DNA of 64,000 nucleotides, taken from contig NC_084850.1 of NCBI RefSeq assembly GCF_033115175.1, positions 111,893,939 through 111,957,938 on the forward strand, read 5' to 3'. Numbering within the stretch: position 1 is the first letter of the stretch; every line of letters begins with the position of its first letter. The stretch is from Lepus europaeus. Lineage: Eukaryota; Chordata; Mammalia; Lagomorpha; Leporidae. This document shows, piece by piece, positions 36,575 to 48,494 of this stretch. The translations under genes and the position numbers were made by a program. A model generated the notes under the pieces. That model had not been told where the DNA came from and searched no databases. It saw nothing but the letters and a program-made list of their open reading frames with translations.

Positions 36575-37021
36575 TATGATCAGAGTCGGCAAACTTGGAA
36601 GGCTTCCATAGCCTTGGCAACTCATGACGACAGCCTAGGATGGTTACTGGCGCCATAAACTAGAGTGTCAATTTGTTGGGTCAACAACAGGAGCCACTGT
36701 GCGCTTGCTCCTGATGTGGGATCTCTGTCCTTAATGTACTGTACATTGTGATTTAATGCTATAACTAGTACTCAAACAGTATGTTTCACTTTGTGTTTCT
36801 ATGTGGGTGCAAACTGTTGAAATCTTTATACTAAATTGATCTTCTGTATATAAAGAGAATTGAAAATGAATCTTGATGCAAATGGAAGGGGAGAGGGAGC
36901 GGGAGAGGGGAGGGTTGCGGGTGGGAGGGAAGTTATGGGGGGGGGGAGCCATTGTAATCCAAAATCTGTACACTGGAAATTTATATTCATTAAATAAAAG
37001 TTAAAAAAAAAAGAAAAAAAA
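36575..37021 (+). mobile_element. L1 3' terminal UTR and A tail
   Basis: The standard terminal part, including a G-rich polypurine tract (about 36888-36947, typical of L1 3' UTRs and able in principle to form G-quadruplex) and the conserved end. The tail is A-rich with G interruptions. Confidence 0.85.
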
Positions 37022-37039
37022 AGAAAGAATTAAATTCCG

Positions 37040-37560
37040 CTTGTTTTTGTATTACATGATATTATATATAGAAAATCCTAAAGACGCCATAAAAAAAAAC
37101 CTTCTAGGTCTAATAAGTGAATTCAGCAAAGTTGTGGAATATAAAATCAGCATACAAAAATCAGTAGCTATCTATACATCAATAGTGAATTATCTAACAG
37201 AAAAATGAAGAAAATAAACTTACTCATAATAGTTAAAAATAACTAAAATATTTAGAAATTAATTTTTGTTTATGTGAAAGATATCTACTATAAACTATTA
37301 AATATTGGTGAAATAAATTGAAGAAGATACAGAAAGTGGAAAAGATGTCTTTATGGATTGGAAGAATTAATATTGTTAAAATGTCCATATTGCCCAAAAG
37401 GATCAACAGATACAATGTGATCTCTATCAAATTACCAATGACATTCTTAACAGAAACAAATTACCCTAAAATTTGCGTGGAAATACAAAAGTCCCTGAAT
37501 AGTTAAAATAATATTGCACAAGAAGAACAAAACTAGAGGTATCACACTATCTCCTTCAAA
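37040..37560 (+). mobile_element. Old L1 ORF2 fragment (right part)
   Basis: Resumes the old L1 interrupted at 31897. Contains a decayed '[15 protein letters not shown]' block (about 37347-37410), a hallmark of L1 ORF2 downstream of the reverse transcriptase. Confidence 0.8.
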
Positions 37561-37905
37561 ATATATTTTGATTTTCCAGTAGTTTTACAATTTCACATAT
37601 TTTTATATTTTTCTTTAATACATTTTGAGTTGATTTTTATATGGTAAGAGGTAAGGGTCTACTTTAATTCTTCTGCACATCAATATTCAGTTTTCCCAAC
37701 ACCATTTTTTGAAAATATGTCCTTTATTCAATGTATGTTCTTCACATCTTTGTCAAAAATCAGTTGCTTGCATATGCATGAACTTACTTCTGGGCTCTTC
37801 ATTATGTCCCATTTGTGTCTTCTTTTAATGTCAGTACCATGCTGTTTTGCTTACCACAGCTTCCAAATATATTCAGGGACATTATGTTCACAATTTGAAA
37901 GCTAA
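37561..37905 (-). mobile_element. Old L1 ORF2 fragment, minus strand
   Basis: Reads as reverse-complement L1 ORF2 ('accatgctgttttgcttacc'). It abuts the plus-strand fragment, so an inversion at insertion (twin priming) or two separate insertions occurred. Confidence 0.65.
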
Positions 37906-38044
37906 AGAGAGAATTTTGAAAGCAGCAAAAGAAAACTAAAAAGATAATAGACAATATCAGAAATAATAAATGTCAAAAGGCAGTGAGATGAGGCAATGGA
38001 GGTGCTGAAAATAAAAAAAAAACTGTCAATTAAGATGTTTAAAA

Positions 38045-38345
38045 AATGTTATTTATTTTTTTATTTTGGAGAGAGAGAGGTCTTTCATTCATTGGTTCAC
38101 TCCCCAAATTCCTGCAACAGCCAGGGCTGGGCCAGGCTCAAACCAGGAGGCTGGACATCAACCTGGGTCTCCCATGTGCGTAGCAGGGATCCAAGTACTT
38201 AAGTTATCATATACTTCCTCACTTCCTCTCAGGGTGTAGATTAGCAGGAAGCTGGATCAGAAGAGGAACGAATATTTGAGCCTAGGTACTCGGGTGTGGG
38301 ATGCAGGTATCACCAAGTGGTGTCTTAACTACTCTGCCACAATCA
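38045..38345 (-). mobile_element. Diverged CSINE, minus strand
   Basis: Old copy with 'cattggttcactccccaaat' and 'agctggatcagaagaggaac' blocks. Head decayed near 38335. Confidence 0.75.
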
Positions 38346-38379
38346 AAATTCTTAAATCCAGCAAAATTGATTTTAAATG

Positions 38380-39240
38380 GCAGATGTAAATTCAACTATA
38401 TCAATAATAACATTTAATGTGAACAAGTTAAATAATCTGATCAAATCCTGTAAGAGTCAAATTGGACCAAAACCAAAATTATATTTTCTCTATGGGTCTC
38501 ACATTTACATTGAAAGATGCAAATAGAATCGAAGTAAAAGGATTAAAAAATGATACAGTGTGAATAACAAGCATTTGGTGTGTGGCTATTTCATGCTATT
38601 AAGAGGTCAGTGTAGATGGAAGGTATGACATCTATAAACATAGATGAACATAATAACAGCCTGCACACACATAATGCAAAAACTGACAGAACTAAAGAGA
38701 AAAATAGACAACTTAACAATAGTACATGGAGATTTCCATAGCCATTGGTCTTCTGCAGTTTGAATAAGATACACCTAGGTGATGAACTGTCAGGATTTTT
38801 TCCTGCTTGTTTTTTTCTGAGCTTCTTTGATTTGTGATTAATGACTTGTCATTAATTTTGGGAAGTTCTCACCCATTATTATTTCATATATTTTCTTCTG
38901 TTCTGTTCTTTGTTCTCCTTCTGTTATTCCAATTATACCTGTATTACATATTTTGAAATTCTGCCATAGTTACTATATATTTTGACTTTTTTAAATTCTT
39001 TTTTTGGTTTTCCTTTTATTTTTGAAGTTTCTATTGACTTATTTTCAGCTCACTTATTCTGACCATATCCAGTTCTGACCACACATCTGACCACATTCAA
39101 CCAATGTACCTATCAAATCTGTTAGTCTTTCTGTTAAATTTTTAATACATAGCATTTCTTCTTGATTATTTCTTAGAGATTTCATCTCTGTGCTGTTATT
39201 AACAATTCTCTCATAGTGTCTTCTTTCTCCATTGAATACT
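38380..39240. mobile_element. Old L1-like sequence, mixed orientation
   Basis: About 38380-38745 resembles plus-strand L1 ORF2 endonuclease-region DNA, and about 38780-39240 resembles reverse-orientation old L1 sequence. Both are heavily decayed. Confidence 0.45.
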
Positions 39241-39319
39241 TTAACATATTACTCAAAGTCATTCTAAGTTCTGAGTCAGATGCATCCAAAATTGATATCA
39301 TGTCTGCTGCTTGCCCAGG

Positions 39320-39475
39320 CTGTTGTAGGCATTTGGGGAGTGAACTTTACAGGTATCAATCTTACAGACACCTTGATCTTGGGCCTTCAGTGTCCATAAC
39401 TGTAAGAAATAAATTTCTGTTGTTTAAACCATTCTGTCTGTGGTATTTTATTATGGCAGCCAGAACCAATAACAT
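39320..39475 (+). mobile_element. MaLR/MLT-like LTR 3' end
   Basis: The block 'gaaataaatttctgttgttt' followed by 'ttattatggcagccagaacc' is the usual 3' part of old mammalian MaLR-type LTRs. Family level only. Confidence 0.45.
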
Positions 39476-39479
39476 AAAT

Positions 39480-40060
39480 GTACATGACTTTGAAACCCTG
39501 TACAAATCTAAGTCTGCCTTTGAACTTTGGACTCATGTAAGAGATATCATGGTGAGAAAGACTGGATGTTATTCAGGGTATTTGAACAGCCCTGAACATG
39601 CTTTAATGATTTTGGTCTAGAAATGATAATCTAGTGTTCACAAAGTCATAATTCACTGAAAAATTAAACTTCTCAATATATGTCAGCTTCAAACTCATTT
39701 TCCTTTATTTTACTCCGGTTTGTATTTTGCAAGATTAAATTTCTATTCATTTAGAACTTCAGTACTTAATGGAAGTTCAGTAAGTTGGGATGGACCTTAA
39801 ATATCAGAAAGTATTTCCTTCTACATCCAGACATGATACTGAAGAGCTGAAATCCTTCTGGAAGTGCATTCAACAATCTGAGCCTCAGACTTGTTGTCTA
39901 AATGATGAAAATTAAGGGGCAGTTATCATATACATAGAATAATGTGGTTTGCATACATTATGTACATATATATTCACGTGTATAGGCTAAATCATATGAA
40001 ATATATAACAAAATATGTATGTGTATATGTACATATAGCTGACTGAATAGCACATACATG
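39480..40060. other. Unique AT-rich DNA
   Basis: No gene recognised. Imperfect alternating (TA/CA/TG) tracts at about 39950-40045. Confidence 0.4.
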
Positions 40061-40064
40061 TGGT

Positions 40065-40530
40065 GTATATGTGATAGGTTGAATAATGACCACAAAGGTA
40101 TCCATTTCCTAATCCCTGACCTGTGAGATATACAATGTAAGGAGTGCTTTGCATATTTGATTCAGCTAAGGATATTGATATGGGAGATTATTTTGGATAG
40201 TCAGCTAACTCCTAAATGTAATCATAAGTGTTCTATAAGAGGGGGTTGAATGTGGAAGAGAAGAATAGATTTTGATGATGGAAGAAGAGATGGAGTGATG
40301 CACATGAAGATGGGGGCAAAGACCCCAAATCAAGGAGTACAGGTACCTACTAAAAGATGAAAAAAGGAAATAATTCTCCCCCCAAAGTCTCCATATGCCA
40401 GCATGTTAATTTAGTTCAGTGAAACTGATTTCAGGTCTGACCTCTAGATCTGTAAGACAATGCACTTGTGCTGTTGAAGTCACTAAGTTTTTGGAAATTT
40501 GTTTTAGCAGCAATAGAAAACTAATACGTT
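40065..40530 (+). mobile_element. MLT-like LTR remnant
   Basis: Has the block order of an old MaLR LTR: 'ataggttgaataatgaccac', 'aatccctgacctgtgagata', 'gttctataagaggggg', 'gaagtcactaagtttttgga', 'agcagcaatagaaaactaat'. Diverged; subfamily not assigned. Confidence 0.55.
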
Positions 40531-41372
40531 ATCTACAAATACTTGTCAAGTGTGAGCTCTATACTTTGCTTCAAATCTGTGTATTTAACAATGTCTTACA
40601 AATAACAAGTATTTGTTAAATGTTAGATCCACATGTAATCTTCAAATTTCACAAATGTATAACCTTGAAACTAGAGTTATCTGATTTACACTTGAATACC
40701 ACATGATTCTTATTAATCTGTGAAGCTCGACAGATCAAAAAGGCAAAAATGATCATGACGTACAACATTTAAATTAATAGCATCTTAGGATTTTAACATG
40801 CTAAATATTTTCAGCATATTATCTTCTTTGTTTTCTCTTAGCATTTTTGTCAAATATTGTGGAAAAGAAGAAATAGGTTTTTATTTTAATATATACTCCT
40901 GTAATATAAACCGTATTTATCTTTCCATATTTAAAATTAGATGCCAGATTTCTGCTTTCAAGGTTAAATGAAAATATGCAAGATTCTCCAGGAACCACAC
41001 TCAGTAAAGTTTGTAAGTCAAGGTCTTTATGTTTAGCTTACATTAAATTGTGACAGAATGCATTACTCTATACAGAGTGGCAAATTTACAGAAATAATCC
41101 TAATCCTGGAAGATCAAAATCTACAAGAAAAGTAGCAAGTCGTTTCAGGGGATTGAATTTTAGGCTCTGAGTTTAAAACACATAGATTTTAAATCCCAGC
41201 ATTTCTAATTTAATCTGTGAGGCAGGTTAAGAAAATTACTTTAACCTTCCCAGACCTCAAGTAACTCCATCTGAAAACGAAATAATGGCTTCAATTAGCT
41301 CTTGGTTTGGTTGTGCTGAGTCATATCCAGAGCGCATAGGACCAAGACTGGCCTCTAGCAGCCCTTAGAAAT
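40531..41372. other. Unique AT-rich DNA
   Basis: No gene recognised. Confidence 0.4.
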
Positions 41373-41383
41373 AAGGGCTTCTA

Positions 41384-41662
41384 GCTGGCACCGTGGCTCA
41401 ACAGGCTAATCCTCCGCCTTGCGGCACCCGCACACCGGGTTCTAGTCCCGGTCGGGGCACCGGATTCTGTCCCGGTTGCCCCTCTTCCAGGCCAGCTCTC
41501 TGCTGTGGCCAGGGAGTGCAGTGGAGGATGGCCCAAGTGCTTGGGCCCTGCACCCCATGGGAGACCAGGATAAACACGACAGCACGGCGGCCATTGGAGG
41601 GTGAACCAACGGCAAAGGAAGACATTTCTCTCTGTCTCTCTCACTGTCCACTCTGCCTGTCC

Positions 41663-41691
<29 letters not shown>
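41384..41691 (+). mobile_element. CSINE forming the 5' half of a SINE-L1 composite
   Basis: A nearly complete CSINE (internal part around 41570-41590 shortened) with a long A tail running straight into L1 3' UTR sequence at about 41692. It has no TSD of its own. The direct repeat aagggcttcta is before the SINE (41373-41383) and after the L1 piece (42143-42153). Confidence 0.9.
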
Positions 41692-41693
<2 letters not shown>

Positions 41694-42142
41694 ACAAACT
41701 GATGAGGTCTTTACTAATTATATATTGAAGTGATCTTCTGTATACAAAGAGAATTGGAAATGAAAAAAAAAAAAACAACCTGGTGTTAAAATGGAAATGG
41801 CATAGAAAATTAATTAATTTGAAAAAAAAATTATGTAGGTTCTCTGTCTTTAATGTGCTGTACATTGCTATTTAATGCTATAATTAGTAATCCAATGGTA
41901 GTTTTTTTCAATTTATGTTGCTATATGGGCAAAATGTTGAAATCTTTACCTAATATATACTAAACTGATCTTCTGTATACAAAGAGAATTGAAAATGAAT
42001 CTTTACATGAATGGAAGGGGAAAGGGAGCGGGAAAGGGGAGGGTTGCGGGCGGGAGGGAAGTTATGGGAGGGGGGAAGCCATTGTAACCCATAAGCTGTA
42101 CTTTGGAAATTTATATTCATTAAATAAAAGTTTAATAAAAAA
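41692..42142 (+). mobile_element. L1 3' end forming the 3' half of a SINE-L1 composite
   Basis: L1 3' UTR of the same subtype as at 49440-50218, including the duplicated 3' block, the polypurine tract (42017-42075) and the A-rich tail. It shares one TSD pair with the CSINE joined to its 5' side. Confidence 0.9.
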
Positions 42143-42153
42143 AAGGGCTTCTA

Positions 42154-42835
42154 ATGATTTATCAAAGTTGGGACATCAGATTGTGACCAAGTAGTTTATA
42201 ACCAAGGGTTTTATAACAAAGCAACCACATTTTTAGTCAAACTCGGAGACGGAAAACATGAGCAGACTCCAAGTTGCATGTATGTTTCATCAAAGATGAA
42301 GCCAGACCGTAAGCAGGTATTTGTGAAGGGAATTTGGGGGAAGGATCGAGCGCTGAAGGGCTTCATACCTCTTCCACAAATAGTTGCCTCTCAAATGAAA
42401 GCATCCCACCTGAAAGGGGACCACTGTGAGCATTACTGACATTGAACACCTCAAGATCTCTAGGCAAGGAAGAACGAGACAAGGTTCAGAAACTATTCAG
42501 GAGCCCATAGGTGGTGGATAGTAAAATGTGCTGGCAAGAAAGAGTGTCTAAGAAGAAGGGAATTGGAAATCCAGGCTGCGGGGGGGAAGTTCACCTGAAC
42601 CAAGCTGGGCTCAGAGAACCAAAGCACTGCTGGCTACAGAAAGGAACACATTTTAAGATACTTTAGTGACAGAGGAGGGAGATGTGGACAGTGAAGCCTG
42701 GAATGCTCTCCAGGCACACGCTGTAATGCCCTCAGCCTCCAAACACACATCTTCCAACTCGTTATCTAGGAAAATCCATCCTACTTACTTGCAAGTAACA
42801 GGAAATTAGGAATGTTTGCTGAAAATGTTTACTGT
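42154..42835. other. Unique DNA, no gene seen
   Basis: Less AT-rich than its surroundings; no open frame or repeat recognised. Confidence 0.4.
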
Positions 42836-42839
42836 AGGG

Positions 42840-43146
42840 GGCCGGCGCTGTGGGGCAGTGGGTTAACACCTTGGCCTGAAGCGCCAGCATCCCATATAGG
42901 CGCCGGTTCAAGACCCGGCTGCTCCACTTTCGATCCACCTTTCTGCTACGGCCTGGGAAAGCAGTAGAAGATGGCCCAACACGTGGGAGACCCAGAAGAA
43001 GCTCTTGGCTCCTGGCTTCAGATCGGCGCAGCTCCAGCCATTGCAACCAATTGGGGAGCGGGCCATTGGATGGAAGACCTCTCTCTTTCCCTCTCTCTGC
43101 CTTTTCTCTCTCTGTGTAACTCTGACTTTCAAAGAAATAAATAAAA
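42840..43146 (+). mobile_element. CSINE
   Basis: Head ggggccggcgctgtgg, CT-rich part and tail aaagaaataaataaa. TSD gaaaatgtttact at about 42822 and 43149. A few internal deletions. Confidence 0.9.
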
Positions 43147-43164
43147 AGAAAATGTTTACTTTAA

Positions 43165-44520
43165 GATAAAAGATAAACAAAAGCAATATTTCTAAAAATA
43201 ATAGAAAACTTCACCTAAGATGGCTCTCACAAAACTTAAGAAAATTGTAACTTAACATTGAAATAAGAACAAAAAAAGGAAAGTTAAATAAAATAGAGAA
43301 CACACAAATACAAATTCTGAAAAAGCAATTATAGGTATACAAAACATCACAGAGTGCAGTCAAATGTAGTAACTCATGAAAAGGTGGCCACGAAACAGGA
43401 AGTGATGGAGTGAAAGGAGGATAATGTGAAATAGGATTTAACAGAGCTCAGTAAACAAGTAGAAAAATATTCTAAAAGATGAAATTGTAGAGAGCCCAAA
43501 GAAGACTAGCCACCAGAGAAAGCACAGTAAGTCATAGAGAGGAAATAAATTAAAACCAGTCCCTGGAAACAGAAGAAAAAAATAAGTCTCATTGTAGAAA
43601 TGGCTAATTATACATCTAAGGGTAAAAATATAGAAGGTGAGCCTAAATCATCTGGTCTTATTAACAAGGAAATTATTAAATAATATATCAATCATGCTAA
43701 AACACCTAGAAAAAAATCATACCTTGCCAAAAATTATACATTTTGAGAATGAATAATAAATAACCTCAATAAGTGAAAAACATAAATGTTTTAAAATGTT
43801 TAAATTCATGAGTACTTAGTTATACACACACATACACACACAGAGACACACACACCATCACACTCATTGGTGAACTTTGTATGATACCAAGGAATTAATT
43901 TATTAGGGAAGTGAGTAGATGTAAGGATGAAATAATTGAGGCTCATTATGCTGTTCTATTTTTAAAACATCCCATGATACATCATTAAATGTTTCTATAC
44001 TAATCAATAAAATGAATAATTTTGAATTGTACTTTTGGAAATTTTGTAGAAGCTTTCTCTAGTACAATTCTATACTAATTTGTGCAGTTTTACATCATAA
44101 AATTGTGTTGAATTTTGTAAAAATATGCTTCTGTACAGACAATATTTTAATCTTTTAAAACACTGATGTGGCTTTTATAGACTTATAGATTTCCTAGAGT
44201 TGAGCAGTCTTTGATTCCTCAGAGAAGCTCCCATTCCTCACCCATGCACAAAACCCCATGAAGCTAAAGAAATTGGGAATAAAAATGTTCACTGTGACTA
44301 ACTTGATTCCCCCCAAACATCCGAACAATGAAAGCAAATAAATATTCAAAACTGCAATTTAAGAAAACACTCTTGAAGTTAAAGTGATTGAAATACACAT
44401 TTGAAAGGCAACACTATGTACTTGATGAAAATAATTCAAAATAGTAAATCTTAAGACATAATTTGGTAAAAATTATGAACAATATTTTGGCTATCTCAGT
44501 AAAATGCACAAATAAGAACA
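43165..44520. other. AT-rich stretch, (CA)n, no gene seen
   Basis: 1.35 kb without a supported gene. A short (CA)n with interruptions lies at about 43825-43853. Parts may be old L1, unassigned. Confidence 0.4.
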
Positions 44521-44525
44521 CTGGG

Positions 44526-44835
44526 GGGCCGGAGCTGTGGCATAGTGGGTAAAGCCACTGTGTGCAGTGCCGGCACCCCATATTGGCGCCGGTTCCAGTC
44601 CTGGCAGCTTCACTTCCTATCCAGCTCTCTGCTATGGCCTGGGAAAGCAGCAGAAAATGGCACAAGCCCTTGGGCCCCTGCACCAGCATGGGACAGCTGG
44701 AAGAAGCTCTTGGCTGCTGTCTTCAGATCAGCTCAGCTCCAGCCATTGTGGCCCTTTGGGGAATGAACCAGCATATGGAAGATCTGTCTCTCTCCCTCTC
44801 CCTTTCGAATAAATAATCTTTGAAAAAAAAAAAAG
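44526..44835 (+). mobile_element. CSINE
   Basis: Head ggggccggagctgtggcata, B-box-like ggttccagtcc, conserved middle and an A-rich tail. Moderately diverged. Confidence 0.88.
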
Positions 44836-45900
44836 AAAATTGGATTGTATCTTTTTTTCAATAGCATCATTAAATTGCAGAAGACATTAAAGGAAGACTT
44901 TAAAAGATATTTGTAAAGGAAAGTTTGAGCCAGTGATCTTGCATCCAGGTAAGCTGTCCTTCAGATTCAAAAATTATAGACAAAGAAGTTTCATTTTTAA
45001 TGAGTGTTTTCTGAGGAATAATTTAGAGGATGATCTTCACCTAACTAGTGATGATTAAGAAAACGTTGGTAAAAATCTATTGACAAACATATATAATTAT
45101 AATTCTAAAATTAAAACAACGGTATGAAAAAGTATGCCTGAAAAGAATCAGATATTATATGTTTTGAAATTAGATATAGTATAAGGACCAAGAAATTTAA
45201 AATGTCTTCTTGATGTTCAGTCATCACTAGTTAGCCACCAGCTATCTCTGACACAGTCAAGAACCCAGGTAGCTATCATCAGAAGAAAAGCAATGGATGT
45301 TTAAATAACTAAGTAACATATTTGTAAATGAAGATTAGTGAGTTCCTTCTAGGCAAGGCACAGCTTAAGAACAAGTATCTTCTAAGTGGTGATTTGCTTG
45401 GGTGTTGTTAAAATTTTTTTTCCCAGCACAGTACAAAGCATATGAACTCTTATACAGCACTGGAAACCTTTCATAAAGAATATTTGCTAACTCTGCTGGC
45501 TGTAGCACAACTTCTTTAGTCATTTTTCTCCACTGAATTGTAAGGAATAACAAACATATTCTCTGTGCTCCTCAGCTCCTACATTATCTCCACCTACTTA
45601 TCTTCTGTTCAAAACTCAAAATTTAAACTTACACACACTTCCACATGTCTTACTGTGGATTTCATTTCAAATTCTGCACCAGAATACTCCTACTTTTAAT
45701 ATCTCCCATGAATATGTTCCAATGCCCAAATTGGCCATTTCTCCTAAAACCGGGCAAAAAACTACTTTTTGTTTTTGAATTGTTTTAGCTTCACTGTAAA
45801 TGTTGTTTAGCATCAGACATAAAATTATTCAAAACATTGTGGCTTTGTAGTATTGAAATTATTCTTTAAGCATTCAAAAAGAAAGTGTTCCTAATAATAT
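44836..45900. other. Unique AT-rich DNA
   Basis: No gene or repeat recognised in about 1.1 kb. Confidence 0.4.
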
Positions 45901-45903
45901 GTC

Positions 45904-46206
45904 AGGGGCCAGCATTGTGGTGCAGTGGTTAAGCCACTGCTTGTGACACCAGCATCCCACGTCAGGTGCTGGTTCAAGTTCCTGCTGCTCCACTTCTTGT
46001 TCAGCTCCCTGCCAAAGTGCCTGAGAAGGTGGCAGATGATGACCCAAGTACTTGGGCCCCTGCTGGTCATGTGAGAGACCCAGATGAAGTTCCTGGCTCT
46101 TGGCTTTGGCCTAATCCAGCCCTGAGTGTTGTAGTTATTTGGGGTGTGAACCAGAGAATGGGAGATCTCTCTCTCTCTGTCACTCTGCCTTTCAAATAAG
46201 TAAGTA
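45904..46206 (+). mobile_element. CSINE, older
   Basis: Head aggggccagcattgtggtgc through tail ctttcaaataagtaagtaaa. Diverged. Confidence 0.85.
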
Positions 46207-46209
46207 AAC

Positions 46210-46585
46210 AGGCTATATAATCAGAAGGTATTTAGGATGTATCAGGAAGTTTGCATCACTTGTATATGTAGAACACTAATACTTCTAAGTCATTCAAAGA
46301 TTTTAGCCACTTGTCAAGGACAGAATTGAGGGTGAATCATTAGAAACACTTGGTCTTCACAGAGTAAAGTCTTGGAAAGAAATGTATTGGAAAGAAATCT
46401 CTATTGTTAAGCAACAGTAGAGACATTATAGGACTGGAAACTAACAAATATCCTGGTGGTAACTCCTACAAGGACAGAAAGCTCTATTTTTATGGAAGTA
46501 AGAACACTTAAGATGAGATATATGAACCTAAAAAAATTTTTTAAGTATGTTGACTATAGGCAGAGTGTAGCAGAAGTGTTCACAA
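46210..46585. other. Unique DNA
   Basis: No gene recognised. A small tandem echo (gaaatgtattggaaagaaat) occurs near 46380. Confidence 0.35.
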
Positions 46586-46590
46586 GAGAG

Positions 46591-46846
46591 GCCGATGCTG
46601 TGGCGTAGCAAGAAAAGCCACTGCCTGCAGTGCCAGCATCCCATATGGGTGCCGGTTCAAGTCCCAGCTGCTCCACTTCCAATCCAGCTCTCTGCTATGC
46701 CCTGGGAAAGCAGTAGAAGATGGCCCAAGTTCTTGGGCCCCTGCACCTGCATGGGAGACCTAGAAGAAACTCCTGGCTCCTGGCTTCACATCGGCACAAC
46801 TCTGGCCATTGCAGCCATTTGGGGAGTGAACCAGCGGATGGAAGAC

Positions 46847-46880
<34 letters not shown>

Positions 46881-46922
46881 TTGTCTCTGCCTTTCAAATA
46901 AATAAATACATCTTTAAAAAAA
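46591..46922 (+). mobile_element. CSINE
   Basis: Head gaggccgatgctgtggcgta, (CT)n at 46848-46880 and tail aaataaataca followed by A-rich sequence. Imperfect TSDs suspected (gaagtgttcacaag / gtagtgtctacaag). Confidence 0.88.
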
Positions 46923-46929
46923 AGTAGTG

Positions 46930-47241
46930 TCTACAAGGCTCGGAAACAAATAGATAGCTTTAGAATTTCTGGAGGGACAGTCATACTTGAAGCTGTGTTA
47001 CTATAACTAAATCTGTACATTAACAAGTATCAAGATCTTCCAGGAAATCATGACCTCACCTAACTAACAAACAAGATAAAGTACCAGGAAGCCAACATCT
47101 AAGAATTGGAAATTTTAAATGCTTGAATGAAGATTTGAAAACAGCTGTATTAAGGAAAACCAATGATGTTCATATACCTATCAACCATTTGTGTATCTTC
47201 TTTGGATAAATGTCTATTTGGTCACAAAGTCTCCTGCTGGG
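46930..47241. other. Unique DNA
   Basis: No gene recognised; possibly old L1 near 47150-47240. Confidence 0.35.
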
Positions 47242-47251
47242 CTATGATCTT

Positions 47252-47607
47252 TTTTTTTTTTTTTTTTTTGACAGACAGAGTTAGACAGTGAGAGAGAGAG
47301 AGACAGAGAGAAAGGTCTTCCTTTCTCTGTTGGTTTACCCCCCCAAGTGGCCGCTATGGCTGGCGTGTTGTGGCCGGCACGCTGTGCCGATCCAAAGCCA
47401 GGAGCCAGGTGCTTCCTTCTGGTTTCCCATGCGGTGCAGGGCCCAAGGACTTGGGCCATCCTCCACTGCACTCCTGGGCCACAGCAGAGAGCTGGACTGG
47501 AAGAGGAGCAACCAGGACAGAATCTGGCGCCCCAACCGGTACTAGAACCCGGGGTGCCGGCGCCACAGGCTAAGGATTAGCCTAGTGAGCTGCGGCGCCG
47601 GCCTGGA
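47252..47607 (-). mobile_element. CSINE, full length, young, minus strand
   Basis: Poly(T), GA-rich tract and a complete head. TSD ctatgatctt at 47242-47251 and 47608-47617. Contains a small extra segment near 47365-47385. Confidence 0.95.
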
Positions 47608-47617
47608 CTATGATCTT

Positions 47618-48494
47618 TATACTTTTTAATTTTTGAACTCTTTATTTAATAGAGGATTAAGCCTTTGACATAATGTGAATAAAAAATTCTTAAAAATAAT
47701 AAATAAAATATTAAGTTAAAAAAAGCAATGTAACTCGAGTATTTCTTCAATGCTCCATCATTCAGTAAATCTCTATTATTCCTGAAATGCCTTAGACATT
47801 CTGTGCAGCAAAGGACATACAGTAATGGAAGTCATCGTGTCATAAGGGAACTAAATTCTTGTGGATAGACAGAGGTGCACAATGAAACAGGGCATGTAAA
47901 TCCTACAACAATTTGCCTGCCTTGGCACTCCCATAGAGTCATTTCTGTACTTCTCATGGACATGCTACTTGTTGCCCTATATTATAACCTTGAACATGTT
48001 TATCTTGTCGTTACTATTAGACAAGAAAATTACAGCTGTGCTTCATTCATCTTTTTTTTATCCTTGAGACATCCTGAAAATTGTCTTCCATGTACCAAGT
48101 ACAACATTGATCTGTTTTTGTTGGGTGGATAAATAATTTTTTATGAAATTTCTTTGAACTTTCATCTCAGGAATATTGATAGTTTGAAATCTTACTAATT
48201 TGGTTTATTACTTTAAATGTGGGTTTCTCAATTGCTATCTTACCTCTATGGTATCTAAAAAAGGAAATCTGGGAAACCATTTATACATAAGGAGAAATTA
48301 TCAAGGTTCAAATAACCATTATGATATGTTCCACTGACTTTATCATATAACATACAATGTCGTCAGCATATGCTAGCAAAGCAAATGTGAACTTCTTGTC
48401 TAGTAATATCATGTTTGCTCTGGCCACCTACAACATTTGTGGGCCTTGTAACAAGCAAACAAAATAAAGCCAACATATACAAATCTATGAGAAG
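47618..48494. other. Unique AT-rich DNA
   Basis: No supported gene; open frames under 90 codons without features. Confidence 0.4.

Larger units (their letters stand above)
31897..37021 (+). mobile_element. ORF1-only L1 with chimeric 3' region
   Basis: A 5.1-kb element with perfect 18-bp TSDs (agaaagaattaaattccg at 31879-31896 and 37022-37039), a full L1 5' UTR, intact ORF1, no ORF2, a long retrovirus-like segment, the L1 3' end and an A-rich tail. Homology to the L1 at 14678 stops about 40 bp after ORF1 (near 33898). It resumes near 34016 within the extended 3' UTR, so all of ORF2 is absent. The structure resembles half-L1 (HAL1-like) elements, which carry only ORF1 and depend on ORF2p from other L1s. 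Loss of ORF2 after insertion is the alternative. Confidence 0.9.

Noticed and set aside
39216..39620. 134-codon plus-strand open frame.
   Set aside because: Overlaps an MLT-like LTR 3' end (39320-39475) and old L1-like DNA; no protein features.
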